Part shown: one piece after another, positions 26,113 through 35,164 of the stretch
Numbering within the stretch: position 1 is the first letter of the stretch
Layout: every line of letters starts with the position of its first letter
DNA from: Neoroseomonas soli
Lineage (GTDB): Bacteria > Pseudomonadota > Alphaproteobacteria > Acetobacterales > Acetobacteraceae
DNA: 49,054 bases
Assembly (NCBI RefSeq): GCF_018129065.1
Contig: NZ_JAAEDM010000029.1
Location: forward strand, 1 to 49,054
Direction: 5' to 3'
Notes under the pieces: model-generated
Databases searched by the model: none
Told to the model about the DNA's origin: nothing
What the model saw: only the letters and a program-made list of their open reading frames with translations
Program-made: the position numbers and the translations under genes

Positions 26113-26697
26113 TCAGGCGCGGCGCGGCGGCACCACATCGGCGAAGATCTCGAAGCCCTTCCAGGCGGGTTCGACCCTCGGCTCCCCGCAGCGCGGGACG
26201 TAGGGGGAGGCCTCCTGCAACGCATAGCGCGGGATGTTGCGCGGGCAATTGGGGAAGATGTCTTCAGGCGTCACCCGCACCAGCGCCTGCGCGCCCTCGA
26301 ATTCCGCCATCAGCGGGTCGTCCAGCACGACGCGCGCGGTGCCGTTCACGCGCAGCCGGCGCGGACGGTCCTCCATGGCGATGAAGAGCAGCCCGACATG
26401 CGGGTTGGCGCTGATGTTCCCGAGGCTCTTGAACATCCCGTTGCCGTCGTAGTCGGGGAAGGCGAGCAGATCCGGCGCGACCACGCGCGCGAAGCCGGGA
26501 TCGCCGCCCTTGAAGGAGCAGTCGGGCCGCCCTTCCGCATCCGCGGTCGCGAGGAAGAAGAAGCGGCAGGAGGCGATGAAACCCGCGTCTTCCTCCGTGA
26601 AGGCCGAGCGGCGGAGACGTTCCACCAGCCGGTCGGCGAGGCGGCGCGAGCCGAAGGCGTCCTGAAGGTCCCGGTTGCCCTGATGGTACATGGCCAT
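26113..26697 (-). CDS. Pyridoxamine 5'-phosphate oxidase-like FMN-binding family protein
   Basis: 194 residues. The split-barrel pattern is visible: a helical N-terminus (LADRLVERLRR), then FIASCRFFFLATADAEGRPDCSF, PDLLAFPDYDGNGMFKSLGN, NPHVGLLFIAME and LRVNGTARVV. Members bind FMN or F420 and reduce small substrates or haem; the exact role is unknown. It converges on the class II aldolase gene with a 6-base gap and starts at the MAMYHQ methionine. Confidence 0.85.
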   Translation of the reverse strand: MAMYHQGNRDLQDAFGSRRLADRLVERLRRSAFTEEDAGFIASCRFFFLATADAEGRPDCSFKGGDPGFARVVAPDLLAFPDYDGNGMFKSLGNISANPHVGLLFIAMEDRPRRLRVNGTARVVLDDPLMAEFEGAQALVRVTPEDIFPNCPRNIPRYALQEASPYVPRCGEPRVEPAWKGFEIFADVVPPRRA

Positions 26698-26761
26698 GGA
26701 CGGAGTTCCACGCTGGAAGCAGCGGAACGTTACGCCTTCGGGTGGGCGGCGTGGTGCGAAA

Positions 26762-27076
26762 TCAGCGGACCGGGCCGCGCGTGATCTCGGTCAAAGGGCC
26801 CATGATCTCGCGGTAGGCGGCCTCGATGCCGGTGATGCCCATGGCAGCCAGGCGCGCGGCGTGCTTGCGGTGATAGGCCTCGGCCGAGGTGCGGTCGGCG
26901 AAGAGGTAGACGCCGCCGGCGCGCTGCTCCGCCGCGCTCTCGGTCCAGATCTTCCACAGCAGGCCCTTCTCCTGCGCGATGTCCTCGGCGAGGGTGCGCA
27001 GGGCGGCCGCGTCGTCCGGCCCGCCGGGCGGGCGGGCCGGGAAGTCGAAGATCAGCAGGATCGGGCCGTCGCTCAA
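26762..27076 (-). CDS. YdhR-like putative monooxygenase (dimeric alpha/beta barrel)
   Basis: 104 residues, the YdhR size, with ILLIFDFPARP at the start, a helix AAALRTLAEDIAQEKGLLWKIW, TESAAEQRAGGVYLFADRTSAEAYH and a C-terminal helix. The start codon is TTG (27076), overlapping the upstream stop as TTGA; no better start exists and the coupling supports it. YdhR-type proteins are assumed to act on small aromatic or quinone-like molecules, but activity is not well established. It closes the minus-strand operon. Confidence 0.8.
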   Translation of the reverse strand: MSDGPILLIFDFPARPPGGPDDAAALRTLAEDIAQEKGLLWKIWTESAAEQRAGGVYLFADRTSAEAYHRKHAARLAAMGITGIEAAYREIMGPLTEITRGPVR

Positions 27077-27537
27077 CGGCGCTGCTGCTGCCGCTGCTGC
27101 GGCGGCGGGGGCGGCGGTTCGAGCAGCCGTTCGATCTCCACCGTGCGGCCGAGATCGAACTGCAGGTAGCAGGCCGCACGGTCCGCGGCGGCGTCCGCGC
27201 CGCGCTCCGGGTTGGTGCCGGCGAAGTCGCAGCGCCGGTCGCGATAGGCGACCCAGGCGGCCTGCACATCCGCCAGCGCCGCGCGGCGCTGAGGGTCCTG
27301 CTGGGTCGCGAGCAGCCGCTCGACGGCGCGCTCGAGCCGCGGCGCCACCACGCCCCGCTGCCCGTCCATGCAGCGCGCGGCGAGCGCCGTGTCCTGCGAA
27401 TTGCCCAAGCAGGTGCGCATGTTGCGCTCCACCTGCTGGGAGAAGTCGTCCTGGCGTGGCTGCTGCTGCTGCCGCTGCTGCGCCATGGCGACACCCGGCA
27501 CGAGCAGCGCCAGGGCGAGGAGCGCCGCCGCCCTCAT
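27073..27537 (-). CDS. LprI-like (DUF1311) secreted protein with Gln/Pro-rich ends
   Basis: 154 residues with a signal peptide cleaved near AMA-QQ. The core (about residues 36-140) has the DUF1311 layout of helices with four cysteines at 43, 56, 103 and 123, including VAYRDRRCDF and ACYLQFDLGRTVEIE. LprI-type domains inhibit lysozyme in some bacteria. Both ends are unusual: a Gln run after cleavage and a terminal PPPPPP-QQRQQQRR tail, encoded by CTG/CAG-rich DNA. The ATG overlaps the upstream stop (ATGA) and the stop overlaps the YdhR TTG. Confidence 0.78.
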   Translation of the reverse strand: MRAAALLALALLVPGVAMAQQRQQQQPRQDDFSQQVERNMRTCLGNSQDTALAARCMDGQRGVVAPRLERAVERLLATQQDPQRRAALADVQAAWVAYRDRRCDFAGTNPERGADAAADRAACYLQFDLGRTVEIERLLEPPPPPPQQRQQQRR

Positions 27538-28382
27538 GACGAGGGCACCAGCTTCTGCTGCTGCTCGCCGAGGCCGGCGATGCCCAGCTTCATCACCTGC
27601 CCCGCCTTGAGGAAGACCGGCGCCGGCTTCTTGCCCAGGCCCACGCCCGGCGGCGTGCCGGTGAAGATCACGTCGCCCGGGTTCAGCGTGATGCACTGGC
27701 TGACATAGGCGATCACCTGCTTCACGCCGAAGATCATCGTGCGCGTGGAGCCGTCCTGCTGCCGCACGCCATCGACGTCGGTGAACATGGCGAGGTTCTG
27801 CGGGTCGGGGATCTCATCCTTCGTGACCAGCCACGGGCCGAGCGGGCCGAAGGTGTCGAAGCCCTTGCCCTTGTCCCAGGCGCCGCCGCGCTCGGCCTGC
27901 CATTCGCGCTCGGAGACGTCGTTGCCCACCGCGTAGCCGGCGACGTGGTCGAGGGCGTTCTCCTCGCTGACATACTTCGCGCGGGTGCCGATGATGATGG
28001 CGAGCTCGACCTCGTAATCCGTCTTCACGCTGTTGCGCGGGATGACGACGTCGTCATTCGGGCCCGACAGCGCGTTCAGCGACTTGAGGAAGACGATCGG
28101 CTCCTTGGGAATCGGGGAGCCGGTCTCGGCCGCATGGTCGGCGTAGTTCAGGCCGATGCAGACCAGGTTCTTCATCCCCGTCACCGGCGGGCCGAGGCGC
28201 GGGTTGCCCGTCACCTTCGGCAGCGAGGCCGGGTCGATCGCCGCGATCTTCGCGAGCGCACCCGGGGCGAGCGCATCGCCCGCCAGGTCGGGGATCACGC
28301 CGGAGAGGTCACGGATGGCGCCGTCCGAATCCAACAGGCCCGGCTTTTCCTGCCCGGCCGGCCCGTAGCGCAGAAGCTTCAT
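27534..28382 (-). CDS. Fumarylacetoacetate hydrolase family protein (2,4-diketo-3-deoxy-sugar-acid hydrolase-like)
   Basis: 282 residues. The FAH fold cleaves C-C bonds of beta-diketo acids with a divalent metal. The motif DYEVELAIIIG holds Asp122, Glu124 and Glu126. Other typical pieces are IGLNYADHAAETG, IVFLKSLNALSGPND, GNDVSERE, KGFDTFGPLGPW and GDVIFTGTPPGVG. With the adjacent SDR and dehydratase it fits the last step of a non-phosphorylative L-fuconate- or L-rhamnonate-type pathway yielding pyruvate and a hydroxyacid (inference from neighbours). The ATG at 28382 gives the family N-terminus. Confidence 0.93.
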   Translation of the reverse strand: MKLLRYGPAGQEKPGLLDSDGAIRDLSGVIPDLAGDALAPGALAKIAAIDPASLPKVTGNPRLGPPVTGMKNLVCIGLNYADHAAETGSPIPKEPIVFLKSLNALSGPNDDVVIPRNSVKTDYEVELAIIIGTRAKYVSEENALDHVAGYAVGNDVSEREWQAERGGAWDKGKGFDTFGPLGPWLVTKDEIPDPQNLAMFTDVDGVRQQDGSTRTMIFGVKQVIAYVSQCITLNPGDVIFTGTPPGVGLGKKPAPVFLKAGQVMKLGIAGLGEQQQKLVPSS

Positions 28383-28455
28383 CGGCGTGTTCCTGAACTG
28401 TTCGTTGGTGGCGGGAGAATGCCAGGGATTGGCCGGGGCCGGAAGCGCCCCCCCC

Positions 28456-29205
28456 TTACAGCGTCCAGCCGCCGTCGATGACGATGGCCTGGCCGGTGAC
28501 GAAGGCGCTCTCCTCGGCGGCGAGATAGACGACCAGCGCGGCCATCTCCTCCGCCGTGGCGAGCCGGCCCATGGCCTGGCGGGCGACGAAGGCGGCGTGG
28601 GCGGCCTGCACGGACCCCGCGGCGGCGGCATTGGCCGCGATGCGCTCATGCAGGGAGGGCGTTTCCACCGTGCCGGGACACAGGCAATTGCAGCGGATTC
28701 CCTGGCCTACGTATTCGGTCGCGATGGATTTCGTCAGCCCGATCACCGCTGCCTTGGTGGTGCCGTAGAGGAAGCGGTTCGGCGCGCCCTTCACGGAGGA
28801 ACAGGCGCTCGACATGTTGACGATGCTGCCGCGCCCGCGCTCGACCATGCCGGGGATGAAGGCGCGCGCCACCTTCCACATGGCGCGCACGTTCAGCGCG
28901 AAGCCGAAATCCCATTCCTCGTCGGTGCAGGTGAGGATGGTGTTCTGGTGCACGAAGCCCGCGCAGTTGAACAGCACGTCGATGGGGCCGGCTTCCTTCG
29001 CCGCGCGGTCCACCGCCGCGTCGTCCAGCACGTCGAGCGGCACATGGGTGATGCCACGCGCACCGAGGTCACCGACCTTGTGCGCGTCCCGGTCGGTGGC
29101 GATGACGGTGGCACCTTCCGCGGCCATCGCCAGGGCGGCGGCGCGGCCGATGCCCTGGCCCGCGGCGGTGACGAAGCAGCGCTTGCCGGCGAGGCGTCCG
29201 CTCAT
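28456..29205 (-). CDS. SDR dehydrogenase, 2-keto-3-deoxy-L-fuconate dehydrogenase-like
   Basis: 249 residues. Cofactor motif TAAGQGIG (residues 13-20), NCAG, the catalytic Ser in NMSSACSSVKG, and Y-x-x-x-K in FLYGTTKAAVIGLTKS are all intact. The sequence closely recalls DHRS6/BDH2-type SDRs (FVHQNTIL, GIRCNCLCPGTVETPSL, IDGGWTL), whose bacterial relatives oxidise 2-keto-3-deoxy-L-fuconate or -rhamnonate. That matches its place between the dehydratase and the FAH-fold hydrolase. It lies 11 bases after the dehydratase gene and 73 before the hydrolase gene. Confidence 0.92.
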   Translation of the reverse strand: MSGRLAGKRCFVTAAGQGIGRAAALAMAAEGATVIATDRDAHKVGDLGARGITHVPLDVLDDAAVDRAAKEAGPIDVLFNCAGFVHQNTILTCTDEEWDFGFALNVRAMWKVARAFIPGMVERGRGSIVNMSSACSSVKGAPNRFLYGTTKAAVIGLTKSIATEYVGQGIRCNCLCPGTVETPSLHERIAANAAAAGSVQAAHAAFVARQAMGRLATAEEMAALVVYLAAEESAFVTGQAIVIDGGWTL

Positions 29206-29216
29206 GGGCGCGTCCT

Positions 29217-31007
29217 TCAGTGGTTGTGGCGGCTCTCGCCGCGCGTCTCGAGGATGTTGAGGTAGAGCGTCGCAGGTTCGAGGCAGCCGCCCGTGCCCTT
29301 GCTGCCGACCATGGAGCGGTAGATCTCCTCCCACGGCGTCTTGTTGATGAGTTCGGGCGCTTTCCAGGCGGCGCGGCGGGCGGCGAGTTCCTCGGCCGGG
29401 ATCAGCACATCCACGCGGCGCGCATTCAGGTCGATGCGGATCGGGTCCCCGTCCTTCAGCAGCGCGAGCCCGCCGCCGACCGCGGCTTCCGGCGACACGT
29501 TCAGGATGGAGGGCGAGCCCGAGGTGCCGGATTGCCGCCCGTCGCCCATGGTCGGCAGCGCCGTGATGCCCCTTTTGATCAGGGCGGCGGGGGGCTGCAT
29601 GTTCACCACTTCCGCCCCGCCCGGATAGCCGACCGGGCCGCAATTGCGGATCACCAGCACCGTCTTCTCGTCGATGCCGAGGGCCGGGTCCTCGATGCGC
29701 GCGTGATAATCCTCGGGGCCTTCGAAGACGGCGACCTTGCCCTCGAAGACATCGGGCGGGTCGGAGAGGAACCGCGCGCGGAAGGCCTTGTCGATGACGC
29801 TGATCTTCATCACCGCATTGTCGAACAGGTTGCCCGAGAGCACGACGAAGCCGGCGCGTTCCTTCATCGGCTTGGACAGGGGCCGGATCACCTCGCGGTC
29901 CGGTTCGGGGATGGAGGCGAGGTTCTCGGCAAGGGTCCTGCCCGTCGCGGTCATGACGTCGCCATGCAGCAGGCCCGCGTCCAGCAACTCCTTCATCACC
30001 GCAGGCACGCCGCCGGCGCGATAGAAGGCCTCGCCGAGGAAGCGGCCCGCCGGCTGGCAATCGACCAGCAGCGGGATGTCGGCGCCGACGCGCTGCCAGT
30101 CCTCGACCGTATGCTCCACCCCCATGTGGCGCGCGATGGCGACCATGTGGATCGGGCAGTTGGAGGAAGCGCCGATGGCGGAGGCGACGGCCACCGCATT
30201 CTCGAAGGCCTTCTGCGTCATGATGTCGGAGGGGCGGAGGTTTTCCTCCACCATCCGCACGATGCGCCGCCCGGTCTCGTAGGCCATCTGCGCGCGCTGG
30301 CGATAGGGGCCGGGGATGGCGGCGCAGCCGGTCAGCGACATGCCGACCGCCTCGGCCAGCGAGTTCATCGACAGCGCCGTGCCCATGGTCGAGCAATGGC
30401 CGACGGAGGTGGAACTAGCCGCCACCATCTCGATGAAGGTGTCGTTGTCGATCTCGCCGGCGGCGAGCTTCTTGCGCGCTTCCCACACGATGGTGCCGGA
30501 ACCGGCGAGCCGCCCCTGCCAATACCCGTCCAGCATCGGCCCGCCGGAGAGCGCGATGGCCGGGATGTTCACCGTCGCCGCGCCCATGAGCTGCGCCGGC
30601 GTCGTCTTGTCGCAGCCCGTGGTCAGCACCACGCCGTCGATCGGGTAGCCGTGCAGGATCTCGACCAGCGAGAGGTATTGTAGGTTGCGGTCCAGCGCCG
30701 CGGTCGGGCGCTTCAGCGTTTCCTGGATCGGATGGATCGGGAATTCCAGCGGCACGCCGCCGGCGTCGCGGATGCCCGCCTTCACGCGGTCCGCCAGCGC
30801 GATGTGGTGCCGGTTGCAGGGGGAGATGTCGGAACCGGTCTGGGCGATGCCGATGATCGGCCGGCCTGACTGCAATTCCCCGCGTGTCATGCCGAAGTTG
30901 AGCTGCCGCTCGATGTAGAGCGAGGTCATGCCCGGGTCGGTCGGGTCGTCGAACCAGCGCTGGCTGCGCAGCCGGAAGGGCCGTTTGGTCTGGTCGTGTT
31001 CGGCCAT
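29217..31007 (-). CDS. IlvD/Edd family sugar-acid dehydratase (arabinonate/xylonate dehydratase-like)
   Basis: 596 residues. Iron-sulfur dehydratase converting an aldonate to a 2-keto-3-deoxy acid. Likely cluster cysteines are Cys64 ([10 protein letters not shown]), Cys132 ([11 protein letters not shown]) and Cys205 ([11 protein letters not shown]). The N-terminus [20 protein letters not shown] and the [14 protein letters not shown] segment are those of sugar-acid dehydratases rather than of IlvD or Edd. It heads the operon: SDR and FAH-fold genes follow in the order of reactions. Substrate candidates are L-fuconate, L-rhamnonate, L-arabinonate or D-xylonate; the DHRS6-like partner favours a 6-deoxy acid. 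Confidence 0.93.
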   Translation of the reverse strand: MAEHDQTKRPFRLRSQRWFDDPTDPGMTSLYIERQLNFGMTRGELQSGRPIIGIAQTGSDISPCNRHHIALADRVKAGIRDAGGVPLEFPIHPIQETLKRPTAALDRNLQYLSLVEILHGYPIDGVVLTTGCDKTTPAQLMGAATVNIPAIALSGGPMLDGYWQGRLAGSGTIVWEARKKLAAGEIDNDTFIEMVAASSTSVGHCSTMGTALSMNSLAEAVGMSLTGCAAIPGPYRQRAQMAYETGRRIVRMVEENLRPSDIMTQKAFENAVAVASAIGASSNCPIHMVAIARHMGVEHTVEDWQRVGADIPLLVDCQPAGRFLGEAFYRAGGVPAVMKELLDAGLLHGDVMTATGRTLAENLASIPEPDREVIRPLSKPMKERAGFVVLSGNLFDNAVMKISVIDKAFRARFLSDPPDVFEGKVAVFEGPEDYHARIEDPALGIDEKTVLVIRNCGPVGYPGGAEVVNMQPPAALIKRGITALPTMGDGRQSGTSGSPSILNVSPEAAVGGGLALLKDGDPIRIDLNARRVDVLIPAEELAARRAAWKAPELINKTPWEEIYRSMVGSKGTGGCLEPATLYLNILETRGESRHNH

Positions 31008-31084
31008 CGCGCTTCCCCCTGTTGGTTGGGGGAAGCGTGGGCGGGCGCCGCCGGGCCTGTCAATCGGCCCGGCGGCGGATCACA

Positions 31085-31423
31085 TCAGGGGTAGTTGATG
31101 TCGGTCAGGTTGCAGGTGTTGACCTGCATCCGCTCGATCGGCCGCCCGCCATCCGGCACGATGCGGATGTCGTTCACGCACTGGCCGTCGGGCAGGCGCA
31201 CGATGAAGGACTGGCCGGGCGCCAGCACGTTGGTCCCGAGCAGGTCGCGCCCCCAGTTGCTGACGGAGGAGGAGGAGACATAGAGCTCCATGACCGTCTG
31301 GTTCGACCGGTTGTTGAGCCGGAAGGACGGATCCGTGGTCTGGGCCTGGGCGGCACCGCCGAGGCAGATGGCGAGCGCGGCAGCAAGCGCGGGGAGCGCG
31401 CGACGAGTGGTCATGTGGGTCAT
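31085..31423 (-). CDS. Small secreted protein of unknown function
   Basis: 112 residues (or 109 from a second ATG at 31414). A signal peptide with TTRR start and AAQAQ cleavage precedes a compact mature domain: FRLNNRSNQTVMELYVSSSS, NWGRDLLGTNVLAPGQSFIVRL and two cysteines in GQCVNDIRI and VNTCNL that probably pair. The pattern suggests a small beta-sandwich. Similar short exported proteins occur in multiple copies in Acetobacteraceae as I recall them; no function is known to me. It stands 77 bases before the sugar-acid operon. Confidence 0.75.
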   Translation of the reverse strand: MTHMTTRRALPALAAALAICLGGAAQAQTTDPSFRLNNRSNQTVMELYVSSSSVSNWGRDLLGTNVLAPGQSFIVRLPDGQCVNDIRIVPDGGRPIERMQVNTCNLTDINYP

Positions 31424-31493
31424 CCGTAAGGTGTCGCCGATTCGACGGCGGCCGGACTTTCGCCCGCGCCTGCCTTCCCGTCCATGAAGGCAT

Positions 31494-32540
31494 TCACGCG
31501 GGCGGCGCTTCCTCCAGGAAGGCCTGCACCGTCGCGAAGAGCGCGCCGCGATTGCGCTCCATCAGCATGGTGTGGGTGCCTTCCCCGAGCACCACGAGGC
31601 GCTTGCCGGAACTGTTGACCAGCAGCGGGAAGATCGCCGCGGCCATGGCGGGCGGCGTCTCGCGGTCCCATTCCGCCACCACCAGCAGCGTGGGCGCGCG
31701 CAGCTTCGCCGGGTCCCAGCTCGCGCGACCGGCCAGTTCGTGCTCCCGCAGATCCTGCAGACCGCCGTTCGGCACACGCAGCACGTTCGGGTTGCGGCGC
31801 AGCCCTTCCGGGTCGGTGGCCCAGGTGACGCCGGCCCAGTGCTCGAACCAGCCGGGCGGGATCAGCGCGGCGCGGCGTGTTTCCGGCACGCCGGCGATCC
31901 ATTGCCGCCGCGCCTCGGCTTGCGTCACCAACCGATAGGCGCCGAGCGGCCCTTCCGTGCCGGCCACCGGTGCGGCGGCGCCGGCCGGAGGCCAGGGTGG
32001 CGCGACCAGCACCAGGCGCTCCACCTGTGCCGGGCTGTCCGCGGCGAAGCGCGCCGTCAGCGTGCTGCCCCAGGACCAGCCCATCAGGACCAGGCGCGGG
32101 ACGCTGCGGTGCTGGCGCACGAAGCCGGCCGCGGCGGCGATGTCGGCGAGGGCGGTGTCGCCGCGCACGATGGGCGGGTTGGCCTCGGGCGGCTGGTTCA
32201 TCTCGGGCGGGCGCGTGCTGCGGCCATAGCCGCGGATGTCCATGCACCAGACGTCGAAGCCGCGCCCGGCGACGTAGTCCATCCAGGACAGCCCGCCGAG
32301 CGGCAGGTCGAAGGAAGTATGCGCCGGATAGGTCGCGCCATGCACGAAGAGCAGCGTTCGCGCCGGCGAGAAGGCGTTCATCCCCTGCGGCCGCTTGTTG
32401 CGCACGAAGATCTCGATCCCCGGGTCGCCGGAGGGGACCATGTATTCCTCGGTCACCAGTTCAACGCCCTGCGCGGAGGCGGAGGCGGCGGCCAGCAGCG
32501 TGGCGGCGAGCGGAAGGGCGATCGCGGTGCGTCGGTGCAT
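31494..32540 (-). CDS. Secreted alpha/beta hydrolase
   Basis: 348 residues with a signal peptide (HRRTAIALPLAATLLAAASASAQ). The alpha/beta-hydrolase triad is visible: nucleophile elbow GWSWGST, the acid in VAEWDRETPP, and the His in GEGTHTMLM. LLFVHGATYPAHTSFD carries the oxyanion-hole HG. A cap region contains several tryptophans (QWIAGV, WFEHWAGVTWAT), suggesting a hydrophobic substrate. The frame continues upstream, but the ATG at 32540 opens the signal peptide and follows GAGGACACC. It diverges from the MATE gene. Confidence 0.9.
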   Translation of the reverse strand: MHRRTAIALPLAATLLAAASASAQGVELVTEEYMVPSGDPGIEIFVRNKRPQGMNAFSPARTLLFVHGATYPAHTSFDLPLGGLSWMDYVAGRGFDVWCMDIRGYGRSTRPPEMNQPPEANPPIVRGDTALADIAAAAGFVRQHRSVPRLVLMGWSWGSTLTARFAADSPAQVERLVLVAPPWPPAGAAAPVAGTEGPLGAYRLVTQAEARRQWIAGVPETRRAALIPPGWFEHWAGVTWATDPEGLRRNPNVLRVPNGGLQDLREHELAGRASWDPAKLRAPTLLVVAEWDRETPPAMAAAIFPLLVNSSGKRLVVLGEGTHTMLMERNRGALFATVQAFLEEAPPA

Positions 32541-32619
32541 GGTGTCCTCGGTCCCGGGTTCGGGGAGTTGATAGCCTGCCCTGTGGCCGCGCGCACCGTC
32601 CGGGGATAGACGGGGCCCC

Positions 32620-34023
32620 ATGGATGCCGGGAACATGACGGTGGCGGCAGGCCCGGCATCGTCCGATTGGCGCGGGGAGGCAAGGGCGACCCTCGCCCTC
32701 TCGCTGCCGATCGTCTTCACGAATCTGTCGCAGATGGCGCTCGCGCTGACCGAGACGGCGCTGCTCGGCCACCTCGGGACCGAGGCGCTGGCGGCGAGCA
32801 TGCTGGCGGTCAGCCTCTACTTCGCGCTGCTCGCGCCCGGCTTCGGCCTGGCGCTGGCGGCGGCGCCGCTGCAGGCGCAGGTGCGCGGGGCAGGGCGGTT
32901 GCCTGGCGGTGCGGGGCGCGGCTGGGTGCGGCGCATGCGGCGGGCGACGCGGGCGGCGTTCTGGGCGGCGGGGCTGGCCCTGCTGCCCTGCTGGGCCGTG
33001 CTGTGGGAATCGGCCGCGGTGCTGCGCGCGCTCGGGCAGGATGCGGCGCTCGCCGACCTGGCGCAGGAGTATGCGCGCGCGGCGATGTTCGGCATCCCCG
33101 CCTTCTGCGGCTTCATCGTGCTGCGCGGTTTCCTCGCGGCCATGGAGCGGCCGGCGGCGGCGATGTGGGTGTCCTTCGCCGCGGTCGCGCTGAACCTGCC
33201 CCTCGCCTGGGCGCTGATCTTCCCGGCGGGGCTCGGCGTGTTCGGGGCGGGTCTCGCGATCGCCCTCGCGAATACGGGGATGCTGGTCGTGACGCTCGTG
33301 CTGATCCGGCGCGACAGGGTATTCCGGCGGTTCCGGCTGCTTGGCCGCGTCTGGCGGCCGGAGGTCGTGCGCATGCGGGAGGTCCTCGCCGTCGGGCTGC
33401 CGATCGCCGCGTCGATGCTGCTCGAGATCGGCGTGTTCAGCGCCGCGGCCCTGGTGATGGGTTGGTTCGGCGCGGCGGCGGTGGCGGCGCATGCCATCGC
33501 CATCCAGACGGCCTCGGCGACCTTCATGGTGCCGATGGGGATCGGCCAGGCGGCGACGGCGCGGGTCGGGCTCGCGGCGGGCGCGGGCGATGCCGAGGGC
33601 GCGGCGCGCGCGGGGTGGGTGGCGATCGCGCTCGGCGCCGGCTTCATGGCCGGGATGGCCGTGCTGCTGGTGACGATGTCGCCCGGCATCGCCTGGCTGT
33701 TCCTCGACCGCGGCGATGTACACGCGGCGGAGGTCGCGGCACTCGGCGCCGCGCTGCTGGTCGTGGCGGGGTTCTTCCAGCTCGGCGACGGCATCCAGGT
33801 GGTGGCGGCGGGCGCGCTGCGCGGGCTCAAGGACACGCGCATCCCGATGATGTTCGCCGCCCTCGGCTATTGGGGGATCGGGCTGCCCTTTGGCCTGCTG
33901 GTGGCGCATGCGGGCGGGCTTGGGCCGCAGGGGATCTGGGTCGGCCTGGGCACGGGGCTCGCGATCGTGGCGGGGCTGATGCTGCGGCGCTGGCGGATCA
34001 TCTCCCGCCGCGCGTCAGCCTGA
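32620..34023 (+). CDS. MATE family efflux transporter
   Basis: 467 residues (462 from an ATG at 32635) with twelve predicted helices in two similar halves, each opening with a family-type segment: LALSLPIVFTNLSQMALALT and EVLAVGLPIAASMLLEIGVF. The loop FGAAAVAAHAIAIQTASATF and MGIGQAATARVGLAAGAG in the second half and FQLGDGIQVVAAGALRGLKD near helix 10 are typical of NorM-like cation-coupled drug exporters. The 3' end overlaps the convergent acyl-CoA dehydrogenase gene by 9 bases. Confidence 0.93.
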   Translation: MDAGNMTVAAGPASSDWRGEARATLALSLPIVFTNLSQMALALTETALLGHLGTEALAASMLAVSLYFALLAPGFGLALAAAPLQAQVRGAGRLPGGAGRGWVRRMRRATRAAFWAAGLALLPCWAVLWESAAVLRALGQDAALADLAQEYARAAMFGIPAFCGFIVLRGFLAAMERPAAAMWVSFAAVALNLPLAWALIFPAGLGVFGAGLAIALANTGMLVVTLVLIRRDRVFRRFRLLGRVWRPEVVRMREVLAVGLPIAASMLLEIGVFSAAALVMGWFGAAAVAAHAIAIQTASATFMVPMGIGQAATARVGLAAGAGDAEGAARAGWVAIALGAGFMAGMAVLLVTMSPGIAWLFLDRGDVHAAEVAALGAALLVVAGFFQLGDGIQVVAAGALRGLKDTRIPMMFAALGYWGIGLPFGLLVAHAGGLGPQGIWVGLGTGLAIVAGLMLRRWRIISRRASA

Positions 34024-35151
34024 GAACAGGCCGCGCGCCACCACCATCCGCTGGATCTCGGATGTGCCGTCGAGGATGCGCAGCAGCCGCACGTCGCGAT
34101 AGAGCCGTTCGACCGCGCTGCCGGTCATGTAGCCCTCGCCGCCATGGACCTGCAGCACGCGGTCCGCAACGCGGCCGAGGGCCTCCGTGGCAAAGAGCTT
34201 CGCGGCGGCCGCATCGGCGGGGCGCAGGGTGCCGTCGTCCCGCGCACGGGCGAGCTCGAGCGCCATGCAGCGCGCGGCCAGTGCCTCCGCCACGCTGTCG
34301 GCGAGCAGCGCGGCGACCGCCGGCTGGTCGGCGAGCGGCTTGCCGAACTGGCGGCGGCCCAGCGCGTGGCGGCGGCCTTCGTCGAGCAGCCGTTCCATCA
34401 GCCCGGCGGAGAGCGCGGCGAGATGCAGCCGAACCTTGTCGAGCCCGGCGAGTGCGAGCTTCAGCCCCTCGCCCTCGGCGCCGACCAGCGCATCGGCCGG
34501 CACGCGGCAATCCTCGAAGACGATGTCGGCGACCTGGGCGCCGCGCATGCCCATCTTGCCCTGCGCGGGCTGGACGCGGACGCCCTGGGTGGCGGGGTCG
34601 ATGGCGAAGGCGGAGATGCCGCGCGCGCCTTCGCCACCGGTCCGGGCCATCACCATCAGCATGCCGGCCTCGGGTGCATTGGTGACCCAACGCTTGCGGC
34701 CGTCGATGCGCCAGGTATCTCCTTCGCGCCGCGCGGTGGTGCGAAGCGAGGCGGCGTCGGACCCTGCCTCTGGCTCGGACAGGCAGAAGCAGGCGATGAG
34801 ATCCCCGCGCGCGAGGCCCGGCAGCCAGCGGGACTTCTGCGCATCGCTGCCCGCGCGCAGCAGGATCTGCGCCGTGCCGCCGCTGTTCAGCGCATAGACC
34901 GCGCGATAGGCGGGCGCGGTGCGGCCGAGGACGAGCATCAGCCCGGCCTCCTCCTCCATCGTCAGGCCGAGGCCGCCGAAGGCCTCGGGGATGGAGATGC
35001 CGAACAGTCCATGCGCACGCAGCGCGGCGCGCGCCTCCTGCGGCATGCGGTCCTCGGCGTCCATGCGCGCTTCGGCGGGGATGAGGATGTCCTCGACGAG
35101 GGTGCGCGCGGCGCCGAGGCGGGTGGCATGGGCGTCGGGGTTGCGGATCAT
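34015..35151 (-). CDS. Acyl-CoA dehydrogenase family protein
   Basis: 378 residues, standard ACAD length. FAD and substrate motifs: CFCLSEPEAGSDAASLRT, GRKRWVTNAPEAG, GMRGAQVADIVFEDCRVP, RRQFGKPLADQPA, VLQVHGGEGYM and the C-terminal YRDVRLLRILDGTSEIQ. In medium-chain-type enzymes the last motif reads YEGT and its Glu is the catalytic base; here it is LDGT, so Asp occupies that place or the base lies elsewhere. It has no other beta-oxidation genes beside it, and its substrate is unknown. Confidence 0.92.
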   Translation of the reverse strand: MIRNPDAHATRLGAARTLVEDILIPAEARMDAEDRMPQEARAALRAHGLFGISIPEAFGGLGLTMEEEAGLMLVLGRTAPAYRAVYALNSGGTAQILLRAGSDAQKSRWLPGLARGDLIACFCLSEPEAGSDAASLRTTARREGDTWRIDGRKRWVTNAPEAGMLMVMARTGGEGARGISAFAIDPATQGVRVQPAQGKMGMRGAQVADIVFEDCRVPADALVGAEGEGLKLALAGLDKVRLHLAALSAGLMERLLDEGRRHALGRRQFGKPLADQPAVAALLADSVAEALAARCMALELARARDDGTLRPADAAAAKLFATEALGRVADRVLQVHGGEGYMTGSAVERLYRDVRLLRILDGTSEIQRMVVARGLFSG

Positions 35152-35164
35152 GATGTCCTGGCCT

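Noticed and set aside
27470-27540. CTG-type trinucleotide repeat as a microsatellite
   Set aside because: The units are imperfect and in frame, encoding Gln-rich low-complexity sequence; kept only as a comment on the LprI-like gene.
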